Below are positions 19,653 through 30,655 of a stretch of DNA of 64,000 nt, piece after piece (the stretch's first letter is position 1; every line of letters begins with the position of its first letter). The notes below the pieces were generated by a model. That model made no database searches. It was not told the origin of the DNA and saw only the letters and a list, made by a program, of their open reading frames with translations. The translations under genes were made by a program, and so were the position numbers. Source of the DNA: Verrucomicrobiales bacterium (lineage in GTDB: Bacteria > Verrucomicrobiota > Verrucomicrobiia > Verrucomicrobiales > DEV007). Location: contig PAAG01000038.1 in the NCBI GenBank assembly GCA_002698785.1, forward strand, positions 124,001 to 188,000, given 5' to 3'.

Positions 19653-19784
19653 AGTGCGGCCACCATAAACCCCGGGATGAAAGGCATTCAAGCCGGGAAT
19701 TGCGTGGCGGAAATGTTTCGAGCATACGCAGACAGGGATGAGAATTTGCTGTTTTAGTCGAATTCATTTTCTCACGATTCTCCC

Positions 19785-22337
19785 ATGCAAGCGCTGCGTT
19801 TCTCCACGGTAACCTTTTTCACCTCACTTCTCGTCTTTTCGAGTGCTTCGATTCATTCCTATGCGGAACCCTCTGCGGTCGAAGCATTCGAAATCGGAGA
19901 CAGCAATTTCGAAGAGCTACCAAAGGGAAAGGAAGCCGACGGCATTGTGGGAGATTTCGTTCTTCGTAACGACAAGGTGGAGGCTGTCATTTCGGGAAAC
20001 CTTCCATTGCGCCGACCGAATATGAGCGCTTTCTACGGCGAGGGAAATGAGACTCCGGGGTGTCTTTACGATCTGACATTGAAGGGGAGCGATAACGATC
20101 AGATCACGATTTTTACCCCATGTGCCCAGCGAGGACCGGTGAACTATGTGAGGATCATTTCAGAAAATGACAGTCCAGATGTTGCTGCGGTGGAAACCGT
20201 AGTCTCCGGAGCGAAAGGCGGAGGGATTGCGAAGCGGCACGTCTACGAACTGAAAGCGGGAGAGCAGGGACTCTTGATTACAACGATATTTGAAAACACT
20301 TCAACGGAAGAAAAGAAGATCTCGCTCACCGACGGCTGGACGCAGATGAGGGACAAGGGAAGTGTAAAAGGGATTCAGTGGGCGGATTCCATCGATCCCG
20401 CTGATAAATGTGGATATGCTTACACGTGGGTAACCGATGGTGGTGCTGAGATTCCGAAGACCAATACCCCTACACTCCGACCTGGGGAGAAGATCAAAGT
20501 AGCGCGTTTTCTTGCTGTGGGAACATCACCGGCTGAAGCTGTGGGAGTTGTATCGCAGAAGAAGAATCCGGACGCGATTGGGACAATCTCGGCAAAGATT
20601 TATGAGACAGATGATAAGCCACTGCTGACGGCAAGGATGGGGATTCAACTAGGCGGCGAGAAAATAGTCTACGCTTATCCGAATGACGACGGGCTCGTAG
20701 AGCTTCCCTGGCCTGTCGGGGAGCACAAGGTCATCGCCGAACACATCGGTTGTGATCCTATGGACGTAGATCTCACTGTAGAGAAGGGAAAGAAAGCTCA
20801 GCAGGAATTCGGTTTTTATGGAGTTCCCAGAGTCCACTTTCGTATCACGGATTCCGAATGGAATGACACCCCGTGCAAGGTTCAATTTCATCCCCGAAAG
20901 GGAACTGCGAAGGTCAATTTGGGGCCTACCGATCGTGCCCATGGTTGTGTGGATCAGTGGCACTCCGAAACAGGGGAGTTCTCCGTTCCGCTTCCGATCG
21001 GGGACTACCGTATCGTGATCACTAGAGGGCCTGAGTTTGACGCGATCATCAAAGATATCTCGTCAGGCGGAGGCGAGAAAGAAAACATCACGGTCGAAGG
21101 GCAGCTTGTTCGAACTGTGAAATCACCGGGTTGGGTTTCCACGGACTTCCACAATCACTCGACTCCCAGTGGTGATAACACTTGTGGGACAGATGACCGA
21201 CTGATCAACCTGGCTGCCGAGCAGATTGAGTTCGCGCCTACCACGGAACACAATCGCCTTTATAATTGGACTCCGCATATTGAGAAGCTGGGTTTGACTC
21301 CCTTTCTGAATACCGTTCCAGGAATGGAACTCACGGGACGGGGAGCCCACTTTAATTCTTTTCCTTTCGAGCCAAATCCGAAGCTGCAAGATGGCGGGGC
21401 TCCCGTTTGGCAGAAAGATCCTCGGCTCAATGCTATCGTTTTGCGAAATCACCAGGGAGAGGAGCGCGATCGCTGGGTACATGTGAATCACCCGGATATG
21501 TCAGAGAACTTTGTCGACTGGAATGGCGATGGAAGACCGGACGGGGGATATGCTTTCTTTGGTAACCTGATTGATGGTCTTGAGTCCCAGAATTACAGGG
21601 CTTCGCAGATTCTCGCAGATGCTCCGTTTTCGATCGGAAAGGCACGGACTGGGCTCGGGAAACAAGTGAATTACAATCGAGAATTTATTTGGCTCCAGTT
21701 GTTGAATCAGGGGCTTACCGTATGGGGAATTGGTGTGGCCGATGCGCACCACGTGTATGGAAACGGAGTAGGGAGCTGGAGGACTTATATTCCCAGCTCT
21801 TCTGATGAGCCTGCAGAGATCGACTGGAGGGAAATGTCTCGAAATGCTAAGGCGGGGCGAATGGTGCTTTCGTCAGGGCCGTATCTTGAAGTAGAGACAG
21901 GTGCGGGGATTATTGCAGGGGGGCATGACCGGTCGAGTGGTGAGCTGGATCTGAAAGTGAAAGTCCAGTGTGCGAACTGGTTGGATATCGATCGAGTGCA
22001 GGTGCTCGTAAATGGAAAGCAGGTTCCTGAGTACAATTACACAAGAAAAGACAACGCAGATATGTTTGGCGATGGTGTGGTGAAATTCGATCATACGCTG
22101 AAGCTCGATCTCAGCGAAGATGCTCACATTATCGTTGTTGCTTACAATGGTAGTGAAACGCTACAGCAGGGCTTCGGTACCAGTTCACAGGCATCGATTC
22201 ACCCCTGCGCTTACAATAATCCAATTTACGTCGATGTGGATGGTGGCGGATTTCAACCGAACTACGACACGCTTGGATACGATCTGCCTGTGAAGAGACT
22301 GACTGTTGAAAATGTTGAGGCTCTCTTAGGACTCTAG
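19785..22337 (+). CDS. secreted CehA/McbA-like PHP-domain metallohydrolase
   Basis: An 850-residue exported protein with a signal peptide (residues ~1-27, hydrophobic FFTSLLVFSSASIHSYA). The middle contains the PHP metal-binding start WVSTDFHNHSTPSGD (residues ~448-462) followed by FAPTTEHNRL and a later IGVADAHHVYG, which supply the His/Asp ligands. This arrangement is typical of CehA/McbA family metallo-esterases and phosphoesterases. The N-terminal ~430 residues are beta-rich and may bind substrate. Natural substrate unknown. It shares the four bases CTAG at its stop with the convergent HlyD-type gene. Confidence 0.8.
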   Translation: MQALRFSTVTFFTSLLVFSSASIHSYAEPSAVEAFEIGDSNFEELPKGKEADGIVGDFVLRNDKVEAVISGNLPLRRPNMSAFYGEGNETPGCLYDLTLKGSDNDQITIFTPCAQRGPVNYVRIISENDSPDVAAVETVVSGAKGGGIAKRHVYELKAGEQGLLITTIFENTSTEEKKISLTDGWTQMRDKGSVKGIQWADSIDPADKCGYAYTWVTDGGAEIPKTNTPTLRPGEKIKVARFLAVGTSPAEAVGVVSQKKNPDAIGTISAKIYETDDKPLLTARMGIQLGGEKIVYAYPNDDGLVELPWPVGEHKVIAEHIGCDPMDVDLTVEKGKKAQQEFGFYGVPRVHFRITDSEWNDTPCKVQFHPRKGTAKVNLGPTDRAHGCVDQWHSETGEFSVPLPIGDYRIVITRGPEFDAIIKDISSGGGEKENITVEGQLVRTVKSPGWVSTDFHNHSTPSGDNTCGTDDRLINLAAEQIEFAPTTEHNRLYNWTPHIEKLGLTPFLNTVPGMELTGRGAHFNSFPFEPNPKLQDGGAPVWQKDPRLNAIVLRNHQGEERDRWVHVNHPDMSENFVDWNGDGRPDGGYAFFGNLIDGLESQNYRASQILADAPFSIGKARTGLGKQVNYNREFIWLQLLNQGLTVWGIGVADAHHVYGNGVGSWRTYIPSSSDEPAEIDWREMSRNAKAGRMVLSSGPYLEVETGAGIIAGGHDRSSGELDLKVKVQCANWLDIDRVQVLVNGKQVPEYNYTRKDNADMFGDGVVKFDHTLKLDLSEDAHIIVVAYNGSETLQQGFGTSSQASIHPCAYNNPIYVDVDGGGFQPNYDTLGYDLPVKRLTVENVEALLGL

Positions 22338-23557
22338 CGGGCTTCGACACGTGTTCCGTCTTCTACCTGATCTCCGGGGTGGAGAACCACCGTGTCTCCC
22401 TCCGATATCCCGGAAAGAATCTCGGCCACTTGACCATTTCGGTGGCCGATTTCAACAGGTTGCAGCGCGGCCTTTCCGTCAATTACGCGGAATACAGCCC
22501 AGTTTTCACCACTCCGAAACAGAGCGCCGGAAGGAACGGTAACAACGTCAGGGCTGTCCCATACCACAATTCGAGCTTCGATACGGTAGCCGTCTCCGAT
22601 GTTCTCGTCATCGGGTAGAGAGTCGAAGTCGGCAATGACATCGACTCGTTGTTCGTCTACGCCGAGAGCTGAGACTTTGGTGTAGGCAGAGGGCTCAACC
22701 AAACGGATGCGGCCGGTTAATTGCGCGCTGCCTCCCCAATGCTCGATGATGACTTTTTGTCCCGGTTGAATGGTGGCTGCATCCTGGGAAAGAACGTCGA
22801 TCCGCATTTCGAGATCTTTCGGATCGCCGACCTCGAGGATCGAGGCGCCCGGCTGGAGCATTCGACTGCTTTCTTCGTGAACCCGCAGCACCTTTCCTGA
22901 TACCGGAGATCGAATGATGAAGTTCCAGTCTTTCTCTTCAGTGGTTTCTTGTTCACCGCCACCTTGTGTGTGGATGAGTGCGGCCTTCGCTTGCTCCAGC
23001 TCAAAATTTGCAACTTCGAGGTTGGAGTTGGCTGCTTCGACAGCATAGCTGGCAGCAGAGTAGCGTCGTTGAGATTCTTCGAACTCCGCTTGGGAAACCC
23101 CGCCTGATTCGACGAGTTTGGCATTGCGATCGACGTTCTTTTGCTCCTGCTCAAGATCGACTGTGGCTACCTCTACCTGGGTCTTTGCTCGCGCCACCGT
23201 AGCTTTCGATGCTTTCACCATGGCTTCGAGCTGGGCTCTCGTGCGCGGATTCAGCAGGTCCGGTGAGCCTGGGTCGATTGTGGCCAGAATGTCGCCCTCA
23301 GAAACGGAATCCCCTGGATCGAGTCCTACTCGAAGGAGACGTCCCCCAAGTGGAGCAGATACGGTGTAGCGCTCACGGACACGGGTTTCCCCGTCATCAT
23401 CGACCGTCACCATCATTGCCTGCTCTTTCACCTCGCCGAGGTCGACTTTGATCGGACGTGGAACAAAGGCGAAGGCAACCACTGCGATGATTATGAGGGC
23501 AGGAATCACCCACTTTACGAAATGAGGAATGCTGGATTGTTTTTGAGTTGAGCTCAT
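22334..23557 (-). CDS. HlyD-family periplasmic adaptor of an ABC exporter
   Basis: A 407-residue membrane fusion protein: one N-terminal membrane helix (VIPALIIIAVVAFAF), a barrel-sandwich half (VSAPLGGRLLRVGLDPGDSVSEGD), a long coiled-coil hairpin (residues ~110-205), the second lipoyl half (IRSPVSGKVLRVHEES) and a C-terminal beta-barrel. Such adaptors connect an inner-membrane pump with an outer-membrane channel. It is the last gene of the operon running from 26705, 9 bases after the permease, giving a MacA/DevB-like role. No TolC-type channel is in the window. Confidence 0.9.
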   Translation of the reverse strand: MSSTQKQSSIPHFVKWVIPALIIIAVVAFAFVPRPIKVDLGEVKEQAMMVTVDDDGETRVRERYTVSAPLGGRLLRVGLDPGDSVSEGDILATIDPGSPDLLNPRTRAQLEAMVKASKATVARAKTQVEVATVDLEQEQKNVDRNAKLVESGGVSQAEFEESQRRYSAASYAVEAANSNLEVANFELEQAKAALIHTQGGGEQETTEEKDWNFIIRSPVSGKVLRVHEESSRMLQPGASILEVGDPKDLEMRIDVLSQDAATIQPGQKVIIEHWGGSAQLTGRIRLVEPSAYTKVSALGVDEQRVDVIADFDSLPDDENIGDGYRIEARIVVWDSPDVVTVPSGALFRSGENWAVFRVIDGKAALQPVEIGHRNGQVAEILSGISEGDTVVLHPGDQVEDGTRVEAR

Positions 23558-23566
23558 TGGACGAGT

Positions 23567-25930
23567 TTATTCACGGACTTTCAGGGCAGTAACGAGGTCA
23601 AGATGGTCGATTTTCCTCCGCACAATTAATGCGGATGCTAGAGAGGCGAGCAGAACGACAACGGCAGCGACGCCGTATGTCTCCGGGCGGATAATCATCG
23701 GCATTCGATACATTTCAGTTTCCAACGCCTTGGAAAGGAAAAGGCAAAGCATGTATCCGATGAAATGCCCCAGTGGGATTGCGATGATAGTGAGAACAGC
23801 GAGTTCGCCGAGGAGAATTCCCGAGACTTCCCCCTTCGTTAATCCAATCACACGCAGGGTGGCAAGGTCTCGCCCTCTTTCGGAGAAAGAAATCCGTGCG
23901 CTGCTATAGACGACCCCGATAGCAATGACAGAGGCGAAAATGATATTGATCATCCGCATGCGCATGATGTTCTCGGCGATCGTTTCCATGAAGCTGTCGA
24001 TGGTCGCCTTTTTTAGTGAAAGGGCAGCTACAGCCGGGCGCTCTTTCAATGCTCGGAAAACAGAATTCTGCCGAACCGGGTCAATGAGAAGATAAGCCCC
24101 TGAGATGCTTCTGCCTTCCCGAAGAAACTGATTCAGAGCGGGAAGACTCATGTAAGCTGCAGTCCCTGCGAAATCGTCGACGAAGCCGGACACTTGGATA
24201 GTACGATGTGGGCGCTCACCTTCGAGGATCTGAACTTCGATTTCGTCACCTGCGTTCAGGGCAAGGGTTTCTGCGAGCACTGAGGAAAGAACGAGCCCCT
24301 CTCCTTCGAGTGGGACTTCATTTCCATCTACGTCCAGTAGGCGAAAAAGCTCATTGTCGCTCGCGATTCCTGTAATGCCGATTCGCTTTGATCGCGGGCC
24401 ATGAGTCAGGATGGCGGGAATACCTCGGAAAGGCTCCGCGGTGAGCACTCCGGGAATGCTGGAAAACTCGTGAAGTGCGCGATAGGGGGCTGCTTCTACG
24501 AGTTGAACTCGAACGTCGTCGCGCTCCGCCGTGTTGAATTGAAAATCGATCAGGTAGTCGATCGAGTCTTTTCCGAACCTGCCGACTACGAGAATGGCAC
24601 AAACGAAAGCAATTCCGACAGTAGTTAAAGCGGCTTTGATAGGGCGTCTCTCCAGTTCGCGGATCACCATTCGCTCGGCTTGGGAGAAGAAACGCTGAAG
24701 TCCGAGTCTCTCGACGATTGTCTGCTTGTAATTCGTCGGTGGAGCTGGGCGCATGGCCTCCGCTGGTTTTAACCGAACGGTTGCGGAGATTCCCCCTAAC
24801 ATACCTACAGTCCCTGAGATCATAGAAAGGATCAGGGCCGCAATATATACTGATGCGGCGGGGGAAAAGATTTGCACCGGGAACCGGTAAAACTCGAGAT
24901 ACATGTCGGTCATTCCAACAGCCAGCCAAGTTCCAAGGAGCGAGCCAGCGATGGCTCCGCCGATCACGATAGAAGAGATCAGCTTTCCGTAGTGAACGGC
25001 GACTTCCTGGTTGGTGTAACCGAATGCCTTAAGGACGGCTATCTGCTCTCGTTGTAGTGTGAGTATCCGACGCAGGGAGATATTCAAAAGAAATGCCGCC
25101 ACTCCTAGGAATATCGATGGGGGGATTACACCCATTGTTCTGAGCCCCTTGATTTCGTCATCGACGAAGCGGGCGGAGTATTGATCTTCCCTACCATAGG
25201 CTCCTGTGCCGCCGTAGGACTCGAGGAGGCGGTCAATAGAGTCGATGATGTCATCCTCGCTGGCGTTCGGTGAAATTCTGGCGGTGAGATTGTTGAATGC
25301 GCCCTCCATGTCCGCTGCGGCTTCCAGTTGTCGCCGGCTCATCCAGAAAACGCCAAAGCGGCTATTGTCAGGAAAGATGCCACCCGGTTGGAGTTGGATG
25401 ACATATTCGGGAGAGAGAGCGACGCCGACGACCGTAAGTTTTTCCCGGCGTCCTCGGATAGTGGTATTAAGAGTGTCGCCCGGAACCAATCGATGGGCTT
25501 CTGCGAAAGGTTCACTTACGAGCACTTCGCCATCGTGATATTTGTCGGGCAGTCGTCCTTGTCGCAAATGCACCATATTCAGCCCACTGTCCGGCGTGTC
25601 TGGAAGAGAAAGCATCAGTCCGCTCACTGGTTCGGGCATTCGATCTAGATCCAGTGTGAGCGCTTCTACCACCCGGTGATCGACAGCGAGAACACCGGGA
25701 ATTTCCGCTACACGGTCCGCAACTGTTTCGGGTGCTCGGACGAGAGAAACGAAGAGGTCGGCGAACCGATTGTTCGTGTAGTAATTTCCTCGTGCAGCCT
25801 CAAGCGAGCGGAGAGTAGTGTTCGCCATCACGAAAACGGCTATTCCGCACGCTACGACCGCACCAATCGCGACGGCCTGGCCTTTCATTGCGGCCAGATC
25901 GCGTAGCATTTTTCGGTCGAGAGCCTTCAT
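23567..25930 (-). CDS. FtsX-like ABC transporter permease
   Basis: A 787-residue permease with two FtsX units. A first membrane helix near residues 17-37 is followed by a large periplasmic domain, three helices (~270-390), a further helix (~435-455), a second periplasmic domain, and three C-terminal helices (~650-780) with the characteristic [18 protein letters not shown]. The architecture fits MacB/LolCE/DevC-type mechanotransmission permeases that extrude lipids, peptides or antibiotics rather than classic channels. Its 16-base spacing from the ATPase gene and 9-base spacing to the adaptor argue for one transcript and one complex. Confidence 0.9.
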   Translation of the reverse strand: MKALDRKMLRDLAAMKGQAVAIGAVVACGIAVFVMANTTLRSLEAARGNYYTNNRFADLFVSLVRAPETVADRVAEIPGVLAVDHRVVEALTLDLDRMPEPVSGLMLSLPDTPDSGLNMVHLRQGRLPDKYHDGEVLVSEPFAEAHRLVPGDTLNTTIRGRREKLTVVGVALSPEYVIQLQPGGIFPDNSRFGVFWMSRRQLEAAADMEGAFNNLTARISPNASEDDIIDSIDRLLESYGGTGAYGREDQYSARFVDDEIKGLRTMGVIPPSIFLGVAAFLLNISLRRILTLQREQIAVLKAFGYTNQEVAVHYGKLISSIVIGGAIAGSLLGTWLAVGMTDMYLEFYRFPVQIFSPAASVYIAALILSMISGTVGMLGGISATVRLKPAEAMRPAPPTNYKQTIVERLGLQRFFSQAERMVIRELERRPIKAALTTVGIAFVCAILVVGRFGKDSIDYLIDFQFNTAERDDVRVQLVEAAPYRALHEFSSIPGVLTAEPFRGIPAILTHGPRSKRIGITGIASDNELFRLLDVDGNEVPLEGEGLVLSSVLAETLALNAGDEIEVQILEGERPHRTIQVSGFVDDFAGTAAYMSLPALNQFLREGRSISGAYLLIDPVRQNSVFRALKERPAVAALSLKKATIDSFMETIAENIMRMRMINIIFASVIAIGVVYSSARISFSERGRDLATLRVIGLTKGEVSGILLGELAVLTIIAIPLGHFIGYMLCLFLSKALETEMYRMPMIIRPETYGVAAVVVLLASLASALIVRRKIDHLDLVTALKVRE

Positions 25931-25946
25931 CGTCGATAAGATGTGA

Positions 25947-26705
25947 CTACCACTTCAGTTCTGCGGGAGGAATGCGAGAGTCGTTGATTTTCACATCAGA
26001 GATTTGCCCATCAGCAAGCGAGATGACGCGATGTGCCATGTCGGCAATAACAGCGTTGTGTGTGATGACCGCGGTTGTGGTGCCGAGATCGCGATTGATG
26101 CTGGAAATAGCTTCAAGAACATCGATGCCGGTCTGCACGTCGAGTGCTCCCGTGGGTTCGTCGCACAAAAGAACATGGGGCTGCTTTGCGATCGCTCGCG
26201 CGATGGCGACGCGTTGTTGTTCGCCGCCGGAAAGCTGAGAGGGAAAGTGATCGATTCGATGGGAAAGGCCAACGAGTTCCAGTGCTTCCTCCGGTCGCAG
26301 GGGATCTTCGGCAACTTCTGTCACCAGCGCTACATTTTCTCGTGCGGTGAGGCTGGGGATCAGATTATAGAACTGAAACACGAAGCCGACGTGTTCTCTC
26401 CGGTAGAAGGTGAGTTCTCGTTCCGAAAACTTTGTGATCTCTTGATTTCGGTAAAGAACCTTACCATCGGAGGGAGAATCGAGCCCTCCCATGATGTTCA
26501 GGAGAGTTGATTTTCCGCTTCCTGAATGTCCGAGCAAAACAACAAAGTCGCCGGAGTATAGCTGGAGGTCGATCCCGCGAAGGGCGTGGACAGGCACTGT
26601 GCCGAGATTGTAGACCTTCGTAACGCCCTTGAGTTCGAAGACGATCTCAGAAGGGGGAGTTGAATCGTTGGAAGAGGCTTCCGCGTTCGATTCGGGGGGA
26701 ATCAT
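25947..26705 (-). CDS. ABC transporter ATP-binding protein, LolD/MacB type
   Basis: A 252-residue ATPase with Walker [11 protein letters not shown]-loop [12 protein letters not shown], signature [15 protein letters not shown], Walker [14 protein letters not shown] and the switch histidine in TAVITHN. Sequence and neighbours place it in the LolD/MacB/DevA class that drives FtsX-type permeases. It is first in the operon; the ATG at 26705 leaves a 114-base divergent promoter region shared with the DUF2141 gene. Confidence 0.94.
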   Translation of the reverse strand: MIPPESNAEASSNDSTPPSEIVFELKGVTKVYNLGTVPVHALRGIDLQLYSGDFVVLLGHSGSGKSTLLNIMGGLDSPSDGKVLYRNQEITKFSERELTFYRREHVGFVFQFYNLIPSLTARENVALVTEVAEDPLRPEEALELVGLSHRIDHFPSQLSGGEQQRVAIARAIAKQPHVLLCDEPTGALDVQTGIDVLEAISSINRDLGTTTAVITHNAVIADMAHRVISLADGQISDVKINDSRIPPAELKW

Positions 26706-26819
26706 CGCGATAATATGATGGGGCCGGATCTGGTCTCATGCCAATGGAAAGTGGGCCGGGTGACGAGAAATACCCCTTTTCTCTATTCCTTTGTTCGCGA
26801 GCGGTTCGTATAGTTGGGT

Positions 26820-27248
26820 ATGAAATATTTCCTACTGCTGCTGGCAGCACTTTTTCCTGTTTCGTTACACGCTGACGATGGAGTTTCCGTTACTGTGACC
26901 GTCACGAATATTCCGGGAGCAAAGGGGAACCTCCTCGTTGGGCTCTACAACTCGCCAGGCTCGTTTACCGGAAGGCCGATGGCGAACTCGCCGAAAGTTC
27001 CATTACGCTCGGCAGGCAATGTCACGGTTACGATTGATGATGTGAAACCGGGAACCTATGCCATCGCCGTGATTCAGGATTTGAATGGGAATGGTAAGCT
27101 GGACAAGAGCCCGCTTGGTATGCCGAAAGAGCCTCTCGCTTTTTCGGTCATCAATAAGATTCCGAAGGGGAAACCTAAGTTTAAGGCGTGCGCCTTTACT
27201 GTTGCTGACAGCGATATCAGCATGACGATCCCGCTCACCCTGGAGTGA
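26820..27248 (+). CDS. secreted DUF2141 protein
   Basis: A 142-residue exported protein with a clean signal peptide (MKYFLLLLAALFPVSLHA). The mature part matches DUF2141: VTVTNIPGAKGNLLVGLYNSPGSF, then GTYAIAVIQDLNGNGKLD, then LGMPKEPLAFS, a beta-sandwich of unknown role found in many Gram-negative envelopes. An alternative TTG two codons upstream is less likely than the ATG at 26820. It is transcribed away from the ABC exporter operon and converges on ilvD. Confidence 0.82.
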   Translation: MKYFLLLLAALFPVSLHADDGVSVTVTVTNIPGAKGNLLVGLYNSPGSFTGRPMANSPKVPLRSAGNVTVTIDDVKPGTYAIAVIQDLNGNGKLDKSPLGMPKEPLAFSVINKIPKGKPKFKACAFTVADSDISMTIPLTLE

Positions 27249-27252
27249 GCGA

Positions 27253-27288
27253 GATCGGCAAAAATCTGATCAGAGATCTTTGTCGGTC
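27253..27288. terminator. imperfect hairpin between DUF2141 gene and ilvD
   Basis: Bases 27253-27267 and 27274-27288 can form a 15-position stem with one mismatch and two G-U pairs. The right arm includes the ilvD stop codon and last codons. It probably ends both convergent transcripts; there is no long T-run. Confidence 0.4.
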
Positions 27289-28991
27289 ACAGCACCTTCT
27301 GATGCTGAGCTGACTAGTTTGGCATACTTGGCCAGAACACCTTTGGTGTAACGCGGCTTCGGCTGCTTCCACTTCTTCTTCCGGTCCGCCATTTCCTTCT
27401 TGGAAATTTTGAGGGTCATCTCACGTTTCTCGGCATCGATGGAAATCTCGTCTCCGTTTTTCACGAGGGCGAGCGGGCCACCGACAAAAGCTTCCGGAGT
27501 GATGTGACCGATTACGAAGCCGTGGCTGCCTCCGGAGAAACGGCCGTCGGTGATCAGGGCGACATCTTTACCGAGTCCAGCTCCCATGATTGCTCCGGTG
27601 GGTCCAAGCATCTCACGCATACCGGGCCCGCCTTTGGGGCCTTCCATGCGGATCACGACAACGTCGCCTTTTTTGATCTTGCCTCCGAGAATCGCCTGCA
27701 TTGCTTTCTCTTCAGAGTCATAGACCTTTGCCTTACCGGTGAAAGTAAGACCTTCTTTCCCTGAGATTTTCGCGACTGCACCCTCGGGGGCAAGGTTTCC
27801 GTAGAGGATGACAAGGTGTCCGTCCTTCTTAATTGGATTCTTGAGGTTTCTAATGATCGTCTGACCTTTCGGGTAGGAAGCTTTCACCTTGGCGAGGTTC
27901 TGCTTCATTGTCTTCCCGGTAACGGTCATGCAGTCTCCGTGAAGCAAACCAGCGTTGAGCAGCATCTTCATCAGCGGAAGTGTTCCGCCGATTTCGACCA
28001 GCTTCATCATTACGTTCGCGCCACTTGGCTTGAGGTCAGCGATTACGGGAACTTTCTTCCCGATGCGTGTGAAGTCGTCGATGGAAAGCTTAACTCCAGC
28101 TGCATCTGCAATCGCGAGGAGGTGAAGAACTGCGTTTGTCGAGCCACCAAGTGCAGTCACTACGGTGATCGCATTTTCGAATGCCTTCTTTGTCAGAATG
28201 TCGCGGGGACGAATGTTCTTATTAATGAGGTTCACCACAGCCGCACCTGCATCAAAGCAATCCATCATTTTCTCATCGCTCACTGCCGCTTGGGCGGAGC
28301 TGTTAGGAAGGCTCATTCCAAGAGCTTCGATGGCACTGGCCATCGTGTTCGCTGTGTACATACCGCCACAGGAACCTGGTCCGGGAATGGCTGTTTCGGT
28401 AACTCCCTCGAGTTCCTCGTCGTCAATCTTTCCGGCACTGTGTTTACCTACCGCTTCGAATACGGAAACGATGTCGACATCTTCACCCTTGAAGCAGCCA
28501 GGTTTGATCGTGCCGCCATAGACGAAAATACCGGGGCGGTTCATGCGAGCAATGGCCATCATACAACCGGGCATATTTTTATCGCACCCGCCGATTGCGA
28601 CGATCCCGTCCATGCCTTCGCATCCGACGACGGTCTCGATGGAATCTGCAATCACTTCGCGACTGACGAGGGAATACTTCATCCCTTCCGTCCCCATGGA
28701 GATTCCGTCTGAGATGGTGATGGTGTTGAACTCGACACCTTTTCCACCTGCTGCATCGGCGCCTTTCACGGACTCCGCAGCGAGCTTGTCGATGTGCATG
28801 TTACAGGGAGTCACCATGCTCCAGGTAGATGCCACACCAATGATGGATTTCTGGAAGTCTTCGTTTGAGAAACCAACGGGATGCAACATCGCTCGGCTCG
28901 GTGCGCGGTCCGGACCGTCAAGCATCGGTGCAGAGTACTGACGATGAGCGGGCGTTTCTGTCTTTTTACGGGCGGTCTTCTTTTTGGCCAT
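27270..28991 (-). CDS. ilvD: dihydroxy-acid dehydratase
   Basis: IlvD makes the 2-keto acid precursors of valine, leucine and isoleucine using an iron-sulfur cluster. The 573-residue protein has cysteines at the three expected motifs: [19 protein letters not shown] and [14 protein letters not shown], and the C-terminal [16 protein letters not shown] Lys/Arg-rich N-terminal extension ([12 protein letters not shown]) precedes the family core. It is divergent from a LysR gene with a 91-bp gap that contains a LysR-type inverted repeat, so it may be controlled by that regulator. Confidence 0.96.
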   Translation of the reverse strand: MAKKKTARKKTETPAHRQYSAPMLDGPDRAPSRAMLHPVGFSNEDFQKSIIGVASTWSMVTPCNMHIDKLAAESVKGADAAGGKGVEFNTITISDGISMGTEGMKYSLVSREVIADSIETVVGCEGMDGIVAIGGCDKNMPGCMMAIARMNRPGIFVYGGTIKPGCFKGEDVDIVSVFEAVGKHSAGKIDDEELEGVTETAIPGPGSCGGMYTANTMASAIEALGMSLPNSSAQAAVSDEKMMDCFDAGAAVVNLINKNIRPRDILTKKAFENAITVVTALGGSTNAVLHLLAIADAAGVKLSIDDFTRIGKKVPVIADLKPSGANVMMKLVEIGGTLPLMKMLLNAGLLHGDCMTVTGKTMKQNLAKVKASYPKGQTIIRNLKNPIKKDGHLVILYGNLAPEGAVAKISGKEGLTFTGKAKVYDSEEKAMQAILGGKIKKGDVVVIRMEGPKGGPGMREMLGPTGAIMGAGLGKDVALITDGRFSGGSHGFVIGHITPEAFVGGPLALVKNGDEISIDAEKREMTLKISKKEMADRKKKWKQPKPRYTKGVLAKYAKLVSSASEGAVTDKDL

Positions 28992-29047
28992 ATCGTGAGA
29001 TTAACTTATTTCGCTCACAAAATGGATCAGAAAGGCAATTGATGGAA

Positions 29048-29068
29048 ATACTATTTCAAATGAAGTAT
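29048..29068. promoter_or_regulatory. LysR-type T-N11-A operator
   Basis: ATACT, 11 bases, AGTAT form a perfect inverted repeat with the classical T-N11-A spacing of LysR-family sites. It ends 14 bases before the lysR-family ATG and starts 57 bases from the ilvD ATG, an ideal position for autoregulation and divergent control. Confidence 0.65.
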
Positions 29069-29082
29069 GATACCTTTTTGAT

Positions 29083-29961
29083 ATGACTGAATATTCTCTC
29101 CGTGAGCTGGAGTGTTTTCTGGCCGTTGCTGAGGAACTATCATTCACTCGGGCAGCGGAGCGACTGCGACTCGCTCAACCTCCGCTGTCGCGCCACATCG
29201 CCAACCTGGAAGAAAAACTGGGCGTGATCCTTTTTGAGAGGTCTCGGCGTCATGTCGCACTAACCCCGGCTGGTCGCGCCTTTCGATCCGAGGCGGGGGA
29301 TATTGTTCCGCAATTGCGACGTGCTGGGGAAGCGGCCCGGCGCGCGGCACAGGGGGAGACAAAGAATATTGAAATCGGTTTTGTCAGTGCAGTTCTTTCT
29401 CCTGAGTTGGTAGAGGTATTCACCGGTTACCGGAAGAGTCATCCTGACGTGCAACTGAATCTCCATGACTTACTTCCTTCTGATCAGCTGGATGCTCTCT
29501 CTCGTGGAGATCTGGATGTTGGTTTTATTGGGGTAGCGCCGGAGAAATTGCCGAACGGCCTCTCTATCACAAAATGGCGAGATGAAGAGTTGATGGCTTT
29601 CTTACCTCCCGACGATCCTCGTTCGGGGCAGGAAGCGATACGGCTGGATGAATTGGCGGATGATCCTTTTGTGATGATTTCCCCCGAGGCGGCGCCTTCC
29701 TATAACTCTTTTCTCCATCGCATCTGTCGTGAAGCTGGATTTCGTCCTGCTATTCTTCGCGAGGCGCGCAGAGCGCAGGCTGTCGCAGCGTCGACTGTCG
29801 TTGGTTCGGGCGTAGCGATTCTTCCAGCCTCCCTTGATCGGATCACAAAAAATGGAATTCCTCTTCGTAGGTCGAGGAGATGGGCCACTAAGATCACGCA
29901 CTCTGTCGCCCATCGGTCACAAACTGATCGTCAGGTTGAGGAGTTTCTGGCGTCTCTCTGA
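29083..29961 (+). CDS. LysR-family transcriptional regulator
   Basis: A 292-residue regulator. The N-terminal winged helix (LECFLAVAEELSFTRAAERL, then LAQPPLSRHIANLEEKLG, then LFERSRRHVALTPAGRAF) is followed by a two-lobed effector domain. The LAQPPLSRHI helix resembles the BenM/CbnR-like branch. Its effector is unknown. It is divergent from ilvD and lies 38 bases upstream of a flavodoxin-fold reductase gene, so its regulon may include either neighbour. A T-N11-A box overlaps its likely promoter. Confidence 0.92.
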   Translation: MTEYSLRELECFLAVAEELSFTRAAERLRLAQPPLSRHIANLEEKLGVILFERSRRHVALTPAGRAFRSEAGDIVPQLRRAGEAARRAAQGETKNIEIGFVSAVLSPELVEVFTGYRKSHPDVQLNLHDLLPSDQLDALSRGDLDVGFIGVAPEKLPNGLSITKWRDEELMAFLPPDDPRSGQEAIRLDELADDPFVMISPEAAPSYNSFLHRICREAGFRPAILREARRAQAVAASTVVGSGVAILPASLDRITKNGIPLRRSRRWATKITHSVAHRSQTDRQVEEFLASL

Positions 29962-29999
29962 ATGACTGAAAGGTTCGGAACCTGCTCTTGTTACTAGTT

Positions 30000-30650
30000 A
30001 TGAATGATTCGGAATCGGTATTGATCCTCGTCGGAAGCCCTCGCCGAAATGGCAACTCGGCGGTGCTTGCAGAATCTGTTCGAGCAGGAGTCGGGGAAGT
30101 TGGGGGCTCTGCAGTGATTCGCCATATCGATGATTATATTTCGTCCTTCCTTCGTGACTGCAGGCAATGCAGAAAAGAGAATGGCGAGTGCTCGATCGAG
30201 GATCGCTTTAGGCAACTTTTCTTCGAGGACTTTCTTCCTGCTGCTGGTGTGGTGATTTGTTCACCAGTGTATTGGTATGGACTGTCCGCCCAGGCCAAAG
30301 CATTCTTTGATCGGACATTTTGTTATTACGCTGCTTCGTATCCCGAATCTGAGTCTGTGGTGCAACGAATGACAAAGAAGAAGATCGGTCTGGTCCTGTC
30401 TTCAGAAGAAACGTATCCCGGTGCCGCTCTGGGCATCATTCACCAAATACAGGAGTATTCGCGATACACTCGATCGGAGTTCGTGGGGGTGGTGCGCGGA
30501 ATTGGTAATTCCCGTGGAGAAGTATCTCGCGACCCAGGAGGTCCGGAAAAGGATGCGGTCGAACTGGGCAGGAATCTTTTGTCGGCCTGTTACACGGACT
30601 ACTGTCTGGATACGGAGCGTAGCGGCCGTGTCTGGCCGGTGAGTGATTGA
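30000..30650 (+). CDS. NADPH-dependent FMN reductase / flavodoxin-fold protein
   Basis: A 216-residue flavoprotein of the NADPH-dependent FMN reductase (iron-sulfur flavoprotein-like) group. VLILVGSPRRNGNSAVLAESV is the phosphate-binding start, CRQCRKENGECSIED is a cysteine-containing loop that in some relatives holds an iron-sulfur cluster, and VVICSPVYWYGLSAQAKAFFDR is the flavin-contact segment. I chose the ATG at 30000 over a TTG at 29988. It probably shares a transcript with the LysR gene. Substrate unknown (quinone, flavin or metal reduction are typical). Confidence 0.85.
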   Translation: MNDSESVLILVGSPRRNGNSAVLAESVRAGVGEVGGSAVIRHIDDYISSFLRDCRQCRKENGECSIEDRFRQLFFEDFLPAAGVVICSPVYWYGLSAQAKAFFDRTFCYYAASYPESESVVQRMTKKKIGLVLSSEETYPGAALGIIHQIQEYSRYTRSEFVGVVRGIGNSRGEVSRDPGGPEKDAVELGRNLLSACYTDYCLDTERSGRVWPVSD

Positions 30651-30655
30651 TCGGT

